A DNA stretch of 64,000 nt, from NCBI RefSeq assembly GCF_014653575.1, contig NZ_BNAQ01000001.1, positions 186,001 to 250,000 of the forward strand. The letters are read 5' to 3'. The notes below the pieces were generated by a model. That model saw only the letters and a program-made list of their open reading frames with translations. It had not been told where the DNA came from and searched no databases. Origin of the DNA: Sphingomonas glacialis (GTDB taxonomy: Bacteria > Pseudomonadota > Alphaproteobacteria > Sphingomonadales > Sphingomonadaceae). Position 1 is the stretch's first letter. Each line of letters opens with the position of its first letter. The translations under genes and the position numbers were made by a program. Shown piece by piece: positions 37,136-46,816 of this stretch.

Positions 37136-39814
37136 TCAGAGGAACAGCTTGCGGATCGAAATGCGCACCGTGCGCCCGAGCGGATTGAGATAATCGGGCT
37201 GATAGGCGACCGGCGTCGTCCCGCTCGCATTGGTCACGCGCTGGCGCGTATCGAACAGATTGTCGACCGCCAGCGCGACGCGCATCCCGCGCATCCACGG
37301 ATGCGCCTTGACCAGATCGAGCCGCTGCCCGAGATCCCCGAACAACCGCACGCCGAGCTTACCGAGCGACGAGAAATGCAGGTTCTGCGGGTTGCCGAGC
37401 GTTCCGCCGTTGACGTCGGTCGCGCTTTGCCAATTCGCCGACAGGCGCACGCCGAGGCCGTTGTTGCTGTATCCCGCCTGCCCCTCGAGCTCGTGGCGCG
37501 ATTGCCCGCCGTTCGAGCCGATCGCGTCGCCGTTCAAGAGGTCGAGCGCCGGGCCACCCCGCTGGACGAGCACGCGCTCGCTGAAGTGCCACGTGTGGTA
37601 GAGCGCGAACTGCAGCCGCCCGCCGCCGCCGCCACGGCCACCACCCCCGAAGCCGCCAAAGCCGCCACGCCCGCCGCCGGGGCCGCCGGGACCACCTGGA
37701 CCACCTGGACCACCTGGACCACCAGGTCCGCCGGCACCCCCGCCGCGCTCCGCTCGCGCTTGCGCGATCTGGCGTTGTACGCTGTCGGGAATCTTGATCC
37801 CGGCAAACGGGTTCGGCCCCGTCCCAGCGCGCCACGCTTCGATCTGTTTTTGCAGCTTCGACTTGAGCGCCGTCGAGAAATTGATCCCCCAGCGCAGCTC
37901 GGAGCGGCTGCTCTGCGCGAAATTGATCGGTCGCGTGTCGAGCTGGGTCAGCACCAGATCGCCATTGGCATCGCGCACCCGCGTGAAGCGCGACGGGAAG
38001 GCCGTTTCGATCGCAGCGGTCGCGGTCGGGAAGGCGGCGATCGGATTTTCGATCCGTGCGTCGATATACGTCGCGGTGAGCGACAGGTCCTTCGTGCTCC
38101 ACGGCTTGACCGTCGCGCTGAGCTTGTAGGTGTGGCTGTTGCTCGCGATCAGGTTGGGGTTGCCGCCCGACACCGTCGTGACGCTCGCATTCTGCCCGAG
38201 CACATAGTCGAAAACCGGCACGTTGGGCGTGACGATCTGCGGATTGCCGAGCTGCGTCGCGCTCGGCGCGGTATCTTGCATCGTCGCCGATGCGATAATC
38301 CGCAGCGGCACGATTGGCGACCAGTTGAGCCCGTAGCCAAGCGTCGTCAGCGTCCCGAAATCGGAGAGGTGGTTGACCGCGACATTGCCGTTGACCGAGA
38401 GCGTGCCGATCGCCGCGAGGACGTCCTTCGCGCGGCTGGTCAGCGGCACGTCGACGTTGAGCTGGCCATTGACGATATTGCGTGTCACCGCGCCGGTCGA
38501 GGTCAGCCCGGCCCGATACGAGCGGCTATTGAAGCTGCTGATGTCGCCGCCGAGATGGACGCTCGTTGAAACCTCGCCCGCGGGCAGCTTGAAGATCGTG
38601 CCGTTGAGCAGAACGTCGAGCTTCCCCTCGTCGGAGGTCGAATAGCCGCGCGTCGTCGCCCGCGTCCCGATCTGTGAGGCACCAAGCGCGCCGAACGGAT
38701 TCGCGGTCGGATCATTGGCCGCGAGCCGCGCGTTGAACGCGGTCGCGTCGAGCCCCGCATCGGTGAAGGTCTTCGATTCGGAATGGTCATAGGTGCCCGT
38801 CACCGACCATTGCCACGCCGTGCTGATCGCGCCGTTGAACGTCGTGCCGAGGTGCGCCGCGATCGCTGAAGTGCGTTGCTTGAGCGGCGAGAAGTCCCCT
38901 CCCAGCGTTCGACTGACCGTCACCGCGCTGGCCGAAAAGGGATTGCCCGCCGGAACGATGAGCGTCGTGCTTGGCAACCCTTGCAGTCCGGTCGTGTTGC
39001 TCGCCGAAAGCGTCCCGTTCAGCGTTCCCGAAACCGCGCCAAAGCTGCGCGCGTAGGTCGAGTTGGCGTTGAACGTGCGGCCCGAGGGCAGCAACGTGCG
39101 AAACGGTCGCTGGTCGGTCGGATCGGTCGCCACGGTGGTCGCGCCTGGAATCGTCGGACGGACAGTCGGGAGGATGCTGCGTTCGCTCTCGGTCAGCGCC
39201 TCGACCGGCTGATACTCGAGGTGAAGATTGACCCGCCCCTTATTGGCGATCTGGAGCAAGTCGAGTTCGCCCTGCGGCGCGTTTCGCCCGCCTTCGGTGG
39301 CGAGCTTGTCCGACAGCTCGACCGTCGCCGCGCGGAAGCGACGGCGCAGGACGAAGTTCACCACCTTCTGGTCGGCGGTGTAGCCATATTTAAGCGCGAC
39401 TTCCTCGGGCAGAATGTCGACGCGCGCGATCGCCTCGGTCGGCAGATCGCGGATTTCAGCAAAACCCGAGATCCGCTTGCCATCGAGCAAAATCACGGGC
39501 GCACCGCCGCCACCGCGATCGCTGCGGATCTGCGGCGCGAGTTCGGTCAGCAACTCGGTGATCGAGCTGACCCCGTACGAGCGGATGTCTGCAGGGCTCA
39601 GCTGCTGTTCGGGCGGAATGTCGCCGATCACCGAACCAGGCTGCCTTGCCCCGCGCACGACGATATCGGGGCCGTCCTCGCTATCGTCGGGCGCCGCCGC
39701 CGGTGCCGCTGCTGGCGCCTGCTTGGTCGTGCTCTTGGTCGTCGCCTGTTGCGCGGAGGCGAACGCCGGGGTCGCCGCGAGCGCGAGCGTAAGCAGTTTT
39801 GTTGTGCGGATCAT
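37136..39814 (-). CDS. TonB-dependent outer-membrane receptor with glycine-proline-rich loop
   Basis: The 892-residue protein has a signal peptide (ALAATPAFASAQQ), a plug domain (SITELLTELAPQIRSDRGGGGAPVILLDGKRI, in short pieces, about residues 75-150), then a beta-barrel ending in aromatic RISIRKLFL. Around residues 690-731 lies a collagen-like run of GGP triplets followed by GGFGG blocks, likely a surface loop. The DNA there is a 9-bp tandem repeat. The ligand is not evident; no siderophore or sugar genes are adjacent. Confidence 0.88.
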   Translation of the reverse strand: MIRTTKLLTLALAATPAFASAQQATTKSTTKQAPAAAPAAAPDDSEDGPDIVVRGARQPGSVIGDIPPEQQLSPADIRSYGVSSITELLTELAPQIRSDRGGGGAPVILLDGKRISGFAEIRDLPTEAIARVDILPEEVALKYGYTADQKVVNFVLRRRFRAATVELSDKLATEGGRNAPQGELDLLQIANKGRVNLHLEYQPVEALTESERSILPTVRPTIPGATTVATDPTDQRPFRTLLPSGRTFNANSTYARSFGAVSGTLNGTLSASNTTGLQGLPSTTLIVPAGNPFSASAVTVSRTLGGDFSPLKQRTSAIAAHLGTTFNGAISTAWQWSVTGTYDHSESKTFTDAGLDATAFNARLAANDPTANPFGALGASQIGTRATTRGYSTSDEGKLDVLLNGTIFKLPAGEVSTSVHLGGDISSFNSRSYRAGLTSTGAVTRNIVNGQLNVDVPLTSRAKDVLAAIGTLSVNGNVAVNHLSDFGTLTTLGYGLNWSPIVPLRIIASATMQDTAPSATQLGNPQIVTPNVPVFDYVLGQNASVTTVSGGNPNLIASNSHTYKLSATVKPWSTKDLSLTATYIDARIENPIAAFPTATAAIETAFPSRFTRVRDANGDLVLTQLDTRPINFAQSSRSELRWGINFSTALKSKLQKQIEAWRAGTGPNPFAGIKIPDSVQRQIAQARAERGGGAGGPGGPGGPGGPGGPGGPGGGRGGFGGFGGGGRGGGGGRLQFALYHTWHFSERVLVQRGGPALDLLNGDAIGSNGGQSRHELEGQAGYSNNGLGVRLSANWQSATDVNGGTLGNPQNLHFSSLGKLGVRLFGDLGQRLDLVKAHPWMRGMRVALAVDNLFDTRQRVTNASGTTPVAYQPDYLNPLGRTVRISIRKLFL
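37689..37724. repeat. 9-bp tandem repeat in the receptor gene
   Basis: Four units of GGACCACCT (the last differing by one base) encode GGP triplets. The unit is a multiple of three, so changes in copy number would lengthen or shorten the loop without a frameshift. Confidence 0.85.
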
Positions 39815-39920
39815 CGTAGCCCCAAATGTCTTTCCCTTCGGCTAGCGTGCTTATGTCGCAAGAGTATGTCGAAGGCGCGCATGGCTGGAACTTCGATCGG
39901 GGCTGCCGTAGGACAGCCGC

Positions 39921-40103
39921 ATGAGTGAAGAGCGATTCGAACGCCATCGGCAGCCCTGGACGACCGACGAAATCCAGAAGCTGCACACGCTGGCCAAAAA
40001 GGGCATGGCGCTCAAGGCGATCTCCAAGGCGCTCAAGCGCAGCGAAGAATCGACCAAGGACCGTGCCAAGGCCGACGGACTGACCATCGCGAAGCTGCGG
40101 TGA
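39921..40103 (+). CDS. Small basic protein with Myb/SANT-like helix pattern
   Basis: The 60-residue product has RQPWTTDEIQKLHTLAKKG, MALKAISKALKRSEESTK and a basic tail, spacing that resembles a SANT/Myb-type or GcrA-like helix-turn-helix (W at the start of helix 1, then ...AISKxLKRS...). DNA binding is therefore plausible but not shown. It is divergent from the TonB receptor with 106 bp between the starts. Coding is supported by a consistent start and a length typical of small regulators. Confidence 0.65.
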   Translation: MSEERFERHRQPWTTDEIQKLHTLAKKGMALKAISKALKRSEESTKDRAKADGLTIAKLR

Positions 40104-40247
40104 TGCGCATAGGGTTCGGTAATGGTTGAATTGTGGCCGTACCGGGACAGTTGATAAGCCCCCGGAACAATCGCTACTAGGCAGCGTTTGGCGACCGTTC
40201 CGTAGGGTATCCACCGTGCGGGAACAGCCTTGAGAGCGGTGGACACA
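40104..40247. promoter_or_regulatory. Upstream region of the RND efflux operon
   Basis: This 144-bp gap must hold the efflux promoter. I see several short GC palindromic fragments but no operator I can name with confidence, and no local TetR-type repressor gene. Confidence 0.35.
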
Positions 40248-41456
40248 ATGGCGGCTGAGTTTTCTTCCCTGCGCTCGATGATCGTGGTCGGTGCATCGGC
40301 GCTTCTGCTGACGGGCTGCGGCAGCGCAAAACAGGAAAAGAGCGGCCGTGGCGCCCCCAAGGGTCCCCCCGAAGTCGGCTATATCGTCATCCAGCCGAGC
40401 AGCGTCCCGCTGGTGACCGAACTCGCCGGCCGCACCGCCGCCTATCAGAGTTCGGAAGTCCGCCCGCAGGTTACCGGTCTGATCCGGCGCCGCTTCTTCA
40501 CCGAAGGCGCGCTCGTCCGTCAGGGACAGCCGCTCTACCAGATCGACCCGAGCCTCTACCGCGCGTCTGCAAACCAGGCGAACGCGAACGTCGCGAGCGC
40601 GATCGCCAATGCCGAGGCGACGCGCGTCAAGGCCGATCGGTACAAGCCGCTCGCCGACATGCAAGCGGTCGCCAAGCAGGATTACACCGACGCCGCCGCC
40701 GCCGCACGCCAGGCCTCCGCGACGGTCTCGCAGACCAGGGCGGCGCTCGACACCGCCAAGATCAACTTGCGCTTCACCACCGTACCCGCGCCGATCACCG
40801 GGCGGATCGGGCGCTCGCTCTACACCGTCGGCGCGCTCGTCACCGCGAGCCAGACCGACCCGCTGGCGACGATCCAGAAGCTCGATCCGATCTATGTCGA
40901 CATTCAGCAGGCCAGCGCAGACCTGTTGCGGCTCCGCCGCGCGCTCGCATCGGGCGGTTCGGTGGCGACCCGCGCGAATGTCCAGCTAAAGCTGGAGGAC
41001 GGCTCGGATTACGGGCTCAGCGGCGACGTCGAATTTTCCGAAGTCGTGGTCGATGCGGCAACCGGCACGGTGACGCTGCGCGCACGCTTCCCCAATCCCA
41101 AGGGGCTCTTGCTGCCCGGCATGTTCGTCCGCGCGCGCTTTGCGCAGTCGATCAATCCCAACGCCTTCCTCGTTCCGCAGCAAGCGGTCTCGCGCACGCC
41201 CAAGGGCGAGGCGACGGTCTATGTCGTCGGCGCCGACGGCAAGGGTGGCTACAAGGCCGTCCAGCGTCCGATCACCGCGACGGCGACGCAGGGTACCAAC
41301 TGGATCGTCACCACCGGCCTCAAGCCTGGCGACAAGATCATTACGCAAGGCGTCGGCAAGGTGAAGGTCAACCAGACCATCAAGCCCGTTGCCGCAAGCG
41401 CGCCGCAGACGATCAAGTCGCCCAAAGCGGGTGATGCAGCCGTCCAGAAGAACTGA
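40248..41456 (+). CDS. RND efflux periplasmic adaptor (AcrA/MexA type lipoprotein)
   Basis: The 402-residue adaptor has a lipoprotein signal with lipobox LLTGC (Cys24). Adaptor motifs follow: AELAGRTAAYQSSEVRPQVTGLI-like lipoyl half (LAGRTAAYQSSEVRPQVTG), a coiled-coil hairpin (about residues 110-170) and the barrel segment VPAPITGRIGRSLYTVGALV. It links the pump to the outer-membrane channel. ATG 40248 was preferred over TTG 40230; ATG 40278 is also possible. The pump gene follows after 9 bp. Confidence 0.93.
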   Translation: MAAEFSSLRSMIVVGASALLLTGCGSAKQEKSGRGAPKGPPEVGYIVIQPSSVPLVTELAGRTAAYQSSEVRPQVTGLIRRRFFTEGALVRQGQPLYQIDPSLYRASANQANANVASAIANAEATRVKADRYKPLADMQAVAKQDYTDAAAAARQASATVSQTRAALDTAKINLRFTTVPAPITGRIGRSLYTVGALVTASQTDPLATIQKLDPIYVDIQQASADLLRLRRALASGGSVATRANVQLKLEDGSDYGLSGDVEFSEVVVDAATGTVTLRARFPNPKGLLLPGMFVRARFAQSINPNAFLVPQQAVSRTPKGEATVYVVGADGKGGYKAVQRPITATATQGTNWIVTTGLKPGDKIITQGVGKVKVNQTIKPVAASAPQTIKSPKAGDAAVQKN

Positions 41457-41465
41457 GCCAGCCCT

Positions 41466-44400
41466 GTGATATCGCGCATCTTCATCGACCGGCCGATCTT
41501 CGCCTGGGTCGTTGCCATCATCATCATGCTCGCGGGCGTCGGTGCGATCTACACCCTGCCGGTCGAGCAGTTTCCGGACATCGCGCCGCCTCAGGTCAAC
41601 ATCCGCGCGACCTATCCCGGCGCGTCGGCGGCGACGCTCGAGAATTCGGTCGCGCAGGTCATCGAGCAGCAGCTCACCGGGATCGACGGCTTGCTCTACT
41701 TCGCGACGAGCTCGTCGTCGCGCGGCCAGGTGACGATCACCGCGACCTTCGACAAAGGGACCGATCCCGACATCGCGCAGGTGCAGGTGCAGAACAAGGT
41801 GCAGCAGGCCCTGTCGCGCTTGCCGCAGCAGGTCCAGCAGCAGGGTCTGACGGTGACCAAGTCGAACCCCGACTTCCTGCTGATCGCCGCGATCTATGAC
41901 ACGACCAACCGGACGACCAACCAGGACGTGTCGGACTATCTCGTCTCGAACCTGCAGGACACGATCGGCCGCATCAAGGGTGTCGGCGACATCAACGTGT
42001 TCGGCGCGCAATATGCGATGCGCATCTGGCTCGATCCCAACAAGCTCGCCAGCTACAGCCTGATCCCGAGCGACATCACCACCGCGATCACCGCGCAGAA
42101 CGCCGAAGTCGCCGCGGGCGAAATCGGCGGCGTCCCGAATACGGCCGAGCAAGTGCTCGATGCGACCGTGACCTCGCAGACGCGTCTGTCGACCCCCGAG
42201 CAGTTCCGCGCGATCGTCGTCAAGACGCAGCCCGATGGCTCCTCGGTGCACCTGTCGGATGTCGCGCGGATCGAGCTTGGCGCCGAAAGCTACAACGTCA
42301 CCAGCCGCGTTAACGGCCATCCGGGCGCCGGCATCGCGGTGAGCCTCGCGCCGGGCGCCGACGCACTGAGCACGGCCGAACTGGTCAAGGCTGAAATCGA
42401 GCGCTCCTCGAAGGCCTTCCCCAACGGCTATGCCTACAGCTTCCCGCAGGATTCGACCTCGTTCATCAAGCTGTCGGTCGAGGAAGTCGAGAAGACGCTG
42501 TTCGAGGCGATCCTGCTCGTCGTCGTCGTCATGTTCGTGTTCCTGCAGAACTGGCGCGCGACGCTGATCCCGACGATCGCGGTGCCAGTCGTATTGCTCG
42601 GCACCTTCGGCATCTTCTCGCTCGCCGGCTTCTCGATCAACACGCTGACGCTGTTCGGGCTCGTGCTCGCGATCGGTCTGCTCGTCGACGACGCGATCGT
42701 CGTGGTCGAGAATGTCGAGCGCTTGATGGAAGAGAATCCCGACATGTCGCCGCGCGATGCGACGATCCAGTCGATGAACGAGATTACCGTCGCGCTGATC
42801 GCGATCGCGCTCGTTCTCTCGGCGGTTTTCCTGCCGATGGCGTTCTTCGGCGGATCGACCGGCGTGATCTATCGCCAGTTCTCGGTGACGATCGTCTCGG
42901 CGATGGTGCTCTCGGTCGTCGTCGCTCTGGTGTTGACCCCGGCGCTGACCGCAACGCTGCTCAAGCGCAAGCAGGACATGAAGCAGGACGGCTGGCTCGC
43001 GCGCAAGACGCAGCCCGCCAAGGACTGGTTCAACACCGGCTTCGACAAGACGATCGATCGCTACGGCACCGCCGTCAGCACGGTGATCGATCGCAAATGG
43101 CTGTTCGTGCTGATCTATGCCGGTGTGATCGCAATCCTCGCGATCCTGTTCCTGCGCTTGCCGACGGGCTTCCTCCCCAATGAGGACCAAGGCATCGCGC
43201 AGATCCAGTACAATCTCGCGCCAGGCGCGACGCTCAATTCGACACGCAAGGCGCAGCTCGAGATCGAGAAGTATTTTGCCGGCCCCGAGGCCAAGAACGT
43301 TGCCGGCTATCTGACCGTCGCCGGCGGCGGCGGCGGGTCGGGCGGGCAGAATGCCGGGCGCGGCTTCATCGCGTTCAAGGATTGGGCCGATCGCAGCGGC
43401 GTCGAAAATGGCGCCGACGCGATCACCGCGCGCGCGACCAAGGCGCTGAGCGGTCTGCGCGACGTCGAATTCTACGCGACCGTTCCGTCGCCGGTGCGCG
43501 GGCTCGGCCAGTCGACCGGCTTCACGATGGAACTGCTCAATTCGGGCGGCCTGAGCCGTGACGAATTCAAGGCGGCGCGCGACAAATTGCTGGCGGCGGC
43601 ACGCGCCGACAAGACGCTCGCGGCGGTGCGCCCGACCGATCTCGATGACCAGCCGACGCTGCAGGTCAATCTCGACGCGCAGAAGCTCAGCACGCTCGGC
43701 CTCACCCAGGCGAACGTCAACTCGACGCTCTCGACGGCGTGGGGTGGCAGCTACGTCAACGATTTCAACGACCGTGGTCGCGTCAAGCGCGTCTACGTCC
43801 AGGGCGACGCACCGTACCGCTCGTCGCCCGACGATCTCGCACAATGGTATGTCCGCGGCTCGACTGGCGCGATGACCCCCTTCTCGGCCTTCGCCACGAC
43901 GAGCTGGAGCACCGCGGCCCCCTCGCTCGCGCGCTTCCAGGGGATTTCGTCGTACGAATTCTCGGGTCAGGCCGCGCCGGGGCAGAGCTCGGGCACCGCG
44001 ATGGAGAAGATGACCCAACTCGCTGCACAGTATCCCGGCACGAGCGTTGCGTGGAGCGGCCTGTCGTATCAGGAGCGGCTGTCGTCGGGCCAGGCGCCGT
44101 TCCTCTACGGGATCTCGCTGCTCGTCGTGTTCCTGTGTCTCGCCGCGCTCTATGAGAGCTGGTCGATCCCGATCGCCGTGCTTCTGATCATTCCGCTCGG
44201 CCTGGTCGGCGCGGTGTTCGCCGTGACGCTCCGTGGCCTGCAGAACGACGTCTATCTCCAGATCGGGCTGCTGACGACGATGGGCCTGGCGGCGAAGAAC
44301 GCGATTCTGATGATCGAGTTCGCCGAGCAAGCCGAAAAGTCGGGCAAGCGCGTGATCGATGCCGCGCTCGAGGCGGCGCGGATCCGACTGCGCCCGATCC

Positions 44401-44666
44401 TGATGACGAGCTTTGCCTTCATCTTCGGCGTGCTGCCGCTGGCGATTTCGACCGGCGCCGGCGCGAACAGCCGCGTCGCGATCGGCACCGCGGTGATCGG
44501 CGGGATGCTGACCGCGACGATCCTCGCGATCTTCTACATCCCGTTATTCTTCGTGATGATCCGACGCGGCGCACGCGGCATCTCGCAAAAGCTCCACCAC
44601 GAACAGAAGCCTGCGGACGAGACGCCCCCGACGCGTTCTTCCGGCCAGGGCGAGGCGACCGCATGA
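41466..44666 (+). CDS. RND multidrug efflux pump, inner-membrane permease (HAE1 family)
   Basis: The 1066-residue protein starts (GTG) ISRIFIDRPIFAWVVAI and has the family motifs: helix 4 GLLVDDAIVVVENVER with the proton-relay Asp pair, the phenylalanine-rich pore, and the duplicated C-terminal half with MGLAAKNAILMIEFAEQ. It pumps drugs and other amphiphiles out using the proton gradient. Length and layout are those of AcrB/MexB. The stop overlaps the next ATG (ATGA). Confidence 0.96.
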   Translation: MISRIFIDRPIFAWVVAIIIMLAGVGAIYTLPVEQFPDIAPPQVNIRATYPGASAATLENSVAQVIEQQLTGIDGLLYFATSSSSRGQVTITATFDKGTDPDIAQVQVQNKVQQALSRLPQQVQQQGLTVTKSNPDFLLIAAIYDTTNRTTNQDVSDYLVSNLQDTIGRIKGVGDINVFGAQYAMRIWLDPNKLASYSLIPSDITTAITAQNAEVAAGEIGGVPNTAEQVLDATVTSQTRLSTPEQFRAIVVKTQPDGSSVHLSDVARIELGAESYNVTSRVNGHPGAGIAVSLAPGADALSTAELVKAEIERSSKAFPNGYAYSFPQDSTSFIKLSVEEVEKTLFEAILLVVVVMFVFLQNWRATLIPTIAVPVVLLGTFGIFSLAGFSINTLTLFGLVLAIGLLVDDAIVVVENVERLMEENPDMSPRDATIQSMNEITVALIAIALVLSAVFLPMAFFGGSTGVIYRQFSVTIVSAMVLSVVVALVLTPALTATLLKRKQDMKQDGWLARKTQPAKDWFNTGFDKTIDRYGTAVSTVIDRKWLFVLIYAGVIAILAILFLRLPTGFLPNEDQGIAQIQYNLAPGATLNSTRKAQLEIEKYFAGPEAKNVAGYLTVAGGGGGSGGQNAGRGFIAFKDWADRSGVENGADAITARATKALSGLRDVEFYATVPSPVRGLGQSTGFTMELLNSGGLSRDEFKAARDKLLAAARADKTLAAVRPTDLDDQPTLQVNLDAQKLSTLGLTQANVNSTLSTAWGGSYVNDFNDRGRVKRVYVQGDAPYRSSPDDLAQWYVRGSTGAMTPFSAFATTSWSTAAPSLARFQGISSYEFSGQAAPGQSSGTAMEKMTQLAAQYPGTSVAWSGLSYQERLSSGQAPFLYGISLLVVFLCLAALYESWSIPIAVLLIIPLGLVGAVFAVTLRGLQNDVYLQIGLLTTMGLAAKNAILMIEFAEQAEKSGKRVIDAALEAARIRLRPILMTSFAFIFGVLPLAISTGAGANSRVAIGTAVIGGMLTATILAIFYIPLFFVMIRRGARGISQKLHHEQKPADETPPTRSSGQGEATA

Positions 44667-46162
44667 TCCGCAAGACTGTCTCGCTCGTCTCGCTCGCCGC
44701 GCTGTCGGCATGTTCGCTGGCGCCCAAATATGTCGAGCCCGCGCTGCCCGTCCCGCCGAGCTGGCCGGTCGGCGACGCCTATCTCGCGCAGAATGAGGCG
44801 ACGCTGCCGAGCGTGAGCTATCGCGACATCTTTCGCGATCCGCGTTTGCAGAAAGTGATCGAGCAAGCGCTCGTCAACAACCGCGACCTTCGCGCCGCTG
44901 CGGCCAACATCGCGATCGCGCGCGCGCAATACCGCATCCAGCGCGCGGAATTGCTGCCCGAAATCGGCGGTTCGGCGGGCTATACGCGCCGCGACAACGG
45001 GACGCGCGGTGTGTCGAACACCGCAAACGGGACCGGGACTGGCACCGGCAACACCGGCACGGGCAACGTCGGCACGATCACGACGAGCGGCGGCGCGACC
45101 AACACCCTTTCGGCCAGCCTCGGCATCACCGCGTTCGAGATCGACTTGTTCGGGCGGGTCCGCTCGCTGACCACCGCCGCGCAGAATCGCTATTTCGGCA
45201 GCGAGGCAACGGCGCGCGCGACACGCCTGACGCTGGTCGGAGACATTGCCACGGCGTGGCTGACCTATGCGTCGGACGTCAGCTTGCTCAAGATCGCGCG
45301 CGAGACCGCGGCGCTATCGGCCCGCAGCGTGGCGCTGACGAAATTGCGGCTCGACGGCGGCATCGCCCCGCGGACCGACCTCGCCCAGGCGCAGATCGTG
45401 CAGCAGACCGCCTTGTCGGATCTCGCCACGCAAACCACAGCGGTAGCGCAGGATGTCAACGCGCTCCAGCTGCTGGTCGGCGCGCCAGTCGATCCGGCCC
45501 TGCTCCCCGCATCGATCGAGGAAGCCGCGCCGACGATCGCCGAGCTTCCTGCCGGGCTCAATTCGAGCATCCTGCTGCGCCGCCCCGACGTCGTTCAGGC
45601 AGAGTATGAACTGCGCGCGAGCAACGCCGAGATCGGTGCCGCGCGCGCTGCCCTGTTCCCGACGATCTCGCTCACCGCGCTCGCGGGGCTCGCGAGCAGC
45701 TCGCTCGGCAATCTGTTCACTGGCGGCGCGTTCAACTATTCGGTCGCGCCGAGTGCGAGCTATCCGATCTTCCGGGCCGGCGCCGGCCGCGCCGGTGTCG
45801 TGCAATCGCGCGCGCAACGCGATTATGCGCTGGCGACCTATGAGAAGGCGATCCAGACAGCGTTCAGCGAAGTCGCCGATGCGCTCGCCCGGCGCGGAAC
45901 GATCACTGCGCAGCTCAATGCGCAACGCGCGCTTACCGCCGCCTCGACCGACAATTACCGCCTGTCCGACGCACGCTATCGCGGTGGAATCGACACCTTC
46001 CTCCAAAGCTTGACGGCACAGCAATCGCTCTATTCTTCGCAGCGCAGCCTCGTCACCGCGCAGCTGACCCAGGCCAGCAACCTGGTGACGTTGTACCGCA
46101 CACTCGGCGGCGATTCGACGCTCGAAGTGACTGCGGCGGGGCCGAAATCGACCCAGCCATAG
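44663..46162 (+). CDS. Outer-membrane efflux channel (NodT/OprM-type lipoprotein)
   Basis: The 499-residue protein has a lipobox at SAC (Cys17) and the duplicated outer-membrane-factor repeats: PSWPVGDAYL, FRDPRLQKVIEQALVNNRDLRAA, and the second-repeat RRPDVVQAEYELRASNAEIGAARAALFPTISL (in parts). A Gly/Thr-rich insert (TANGTGTGTGNTGTGN, about residues 119-134) is unusual. The start overlaps the pump gene. It completes the tripartite efflux operon. Confidence 0.95.
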   Translation: MIRKTVSLVSLAALSACSLAPKYVEPALPVPPSWPVGDAYLAQNEATLPSVSYRDIFRDPRLQKVIEQALVNNRDLRAAAANIAIARAQYRIQRAELLPEIGGSAGYTRRDNGTRGVSNTANGTGTGTGNTGTGNVGTITTSGGATNTLSASLGITAFEIDLFGRVRSLTTAAQNRYFGSEATARATRLTLVGDIATAWLTYASDVSLLKIARETAALSARSVALTKLRLDGGIAPRTDLAQAQIVQQTALSDLATQTTAVAQDVNALQLLVGAPVDPALLPASIEEAAPTIAELPAGLNSSILLRRPDVVQAEYELRASNAEIGAARAALFPTISLTALAGLASSSLGNLFTGGAFNYSVAPSASYPIFRAGAGRAGVVQSRAQRDYALATYEKAIQTAFSEVADALARRGTITAQLNAQRALTAASTDNYRLSDARYRGGIDTFLQSLTAQQSLYSSQRSLVTAQLTQASNLVTLYRTLGGDSTLEVTAAGPKSTQP

Positions 46163-46276
46163 CGATTGCGCCCCAGCGCCCGAACGAGCGCGTGACAAGC
46201 CGAAGCGCGCATGGCAGCACAGCGGCTTAGACCAGAATGATCCAGCCTTGGATCGACGCGCCGGGGAGTGATCAAG

Positions 46277-46795
46277 ATGGGCTATCACATCCGGCGGTTC
46301 GAGCCCAAGGACGCGGCGGCGATGCTCGCCTTTGCCGAGACGCTGCCCGAGCATGACTTGCTTTTCCTCGGCCGCGACCTGCGCCATCCGCGCGTCATCG
46401 CCGCCTGGGTCGCGGCGATCGACGAAGGCTATATCGACAGTCTCATCGCCGAAGATGGCGGCACGTTCGTCGGAACCGCCGCGCTGGTTCGCGATCCGCT
46501 CAGCTGGAGCGCGCATGTCGGCGAGATCCGGCTGCTCGTCGCGCCGGGCAAGCGCGGCGCCGGGCTGGGCCGCGATCTGCTCGAAGGGATATACTCGATC
46601 GCGCTCGAACGCCGGCTCGAGAAGATCACCGCACACATGACGCCCGACCAGATCGGATCGGTCATGCTGTTCGAAAGCCTCGGCTTTCGCGCCGAAGCGC
46701 TGCTCAAGGACCAGGTGCGCGACCGCGCCGGCAACACGCACGATGTCGCGATCCTGAGCCACGACATCGTGCGCACCGCCGCGCCCGCGCGCTGA
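46277..46795 (+). CDS. GNAT-family N-acetyltransferase
   Basis: This 172-residue protein has the acetyl-CoA loop VAPGKRGAGLGRDLLEGIYSIAL and the typical LFESLGFRAEAL end. ATG 46277 is eight bases after GGGGAG; a GTG at 46268 overlaps that site. The substrate is unknown. Confidence 0.85.
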   Translation: MGYHIRRFEPKDAAAMLAFAETLPEHDLLFLGRDLRHPRVIAAWVAAIDEGYIDSLIAEDGGTFVGTAALVRDPLSWSAHVGEIRLLVAPGKRGAGLGRDLLEGIYSIALERRLEKITAHMTPDQIGSVMLFESLGFRAEALLKDQVRDRAGNTHDVAILSHDIVRTAAPAR

Positions 46796-46816
46796 GCGAC
46801 GGGCGCTAGCGGCGGG

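Noticed and set aside
37630..37740. Possible CRISPR-like or VNTR array
   Set aside because: The repeat unit is only 9 bp, continuous and in frame with coding GGP triplets; no spacers.
40986..44330. 1114-codon open frame on the minus strand
   Set aside because: It is exactly antisense to the RND pump, its product is Arg/His/Glu-rich with no known domain, and the sense gene is a clear full-length family member. High GC DNA often leaves such frames open.
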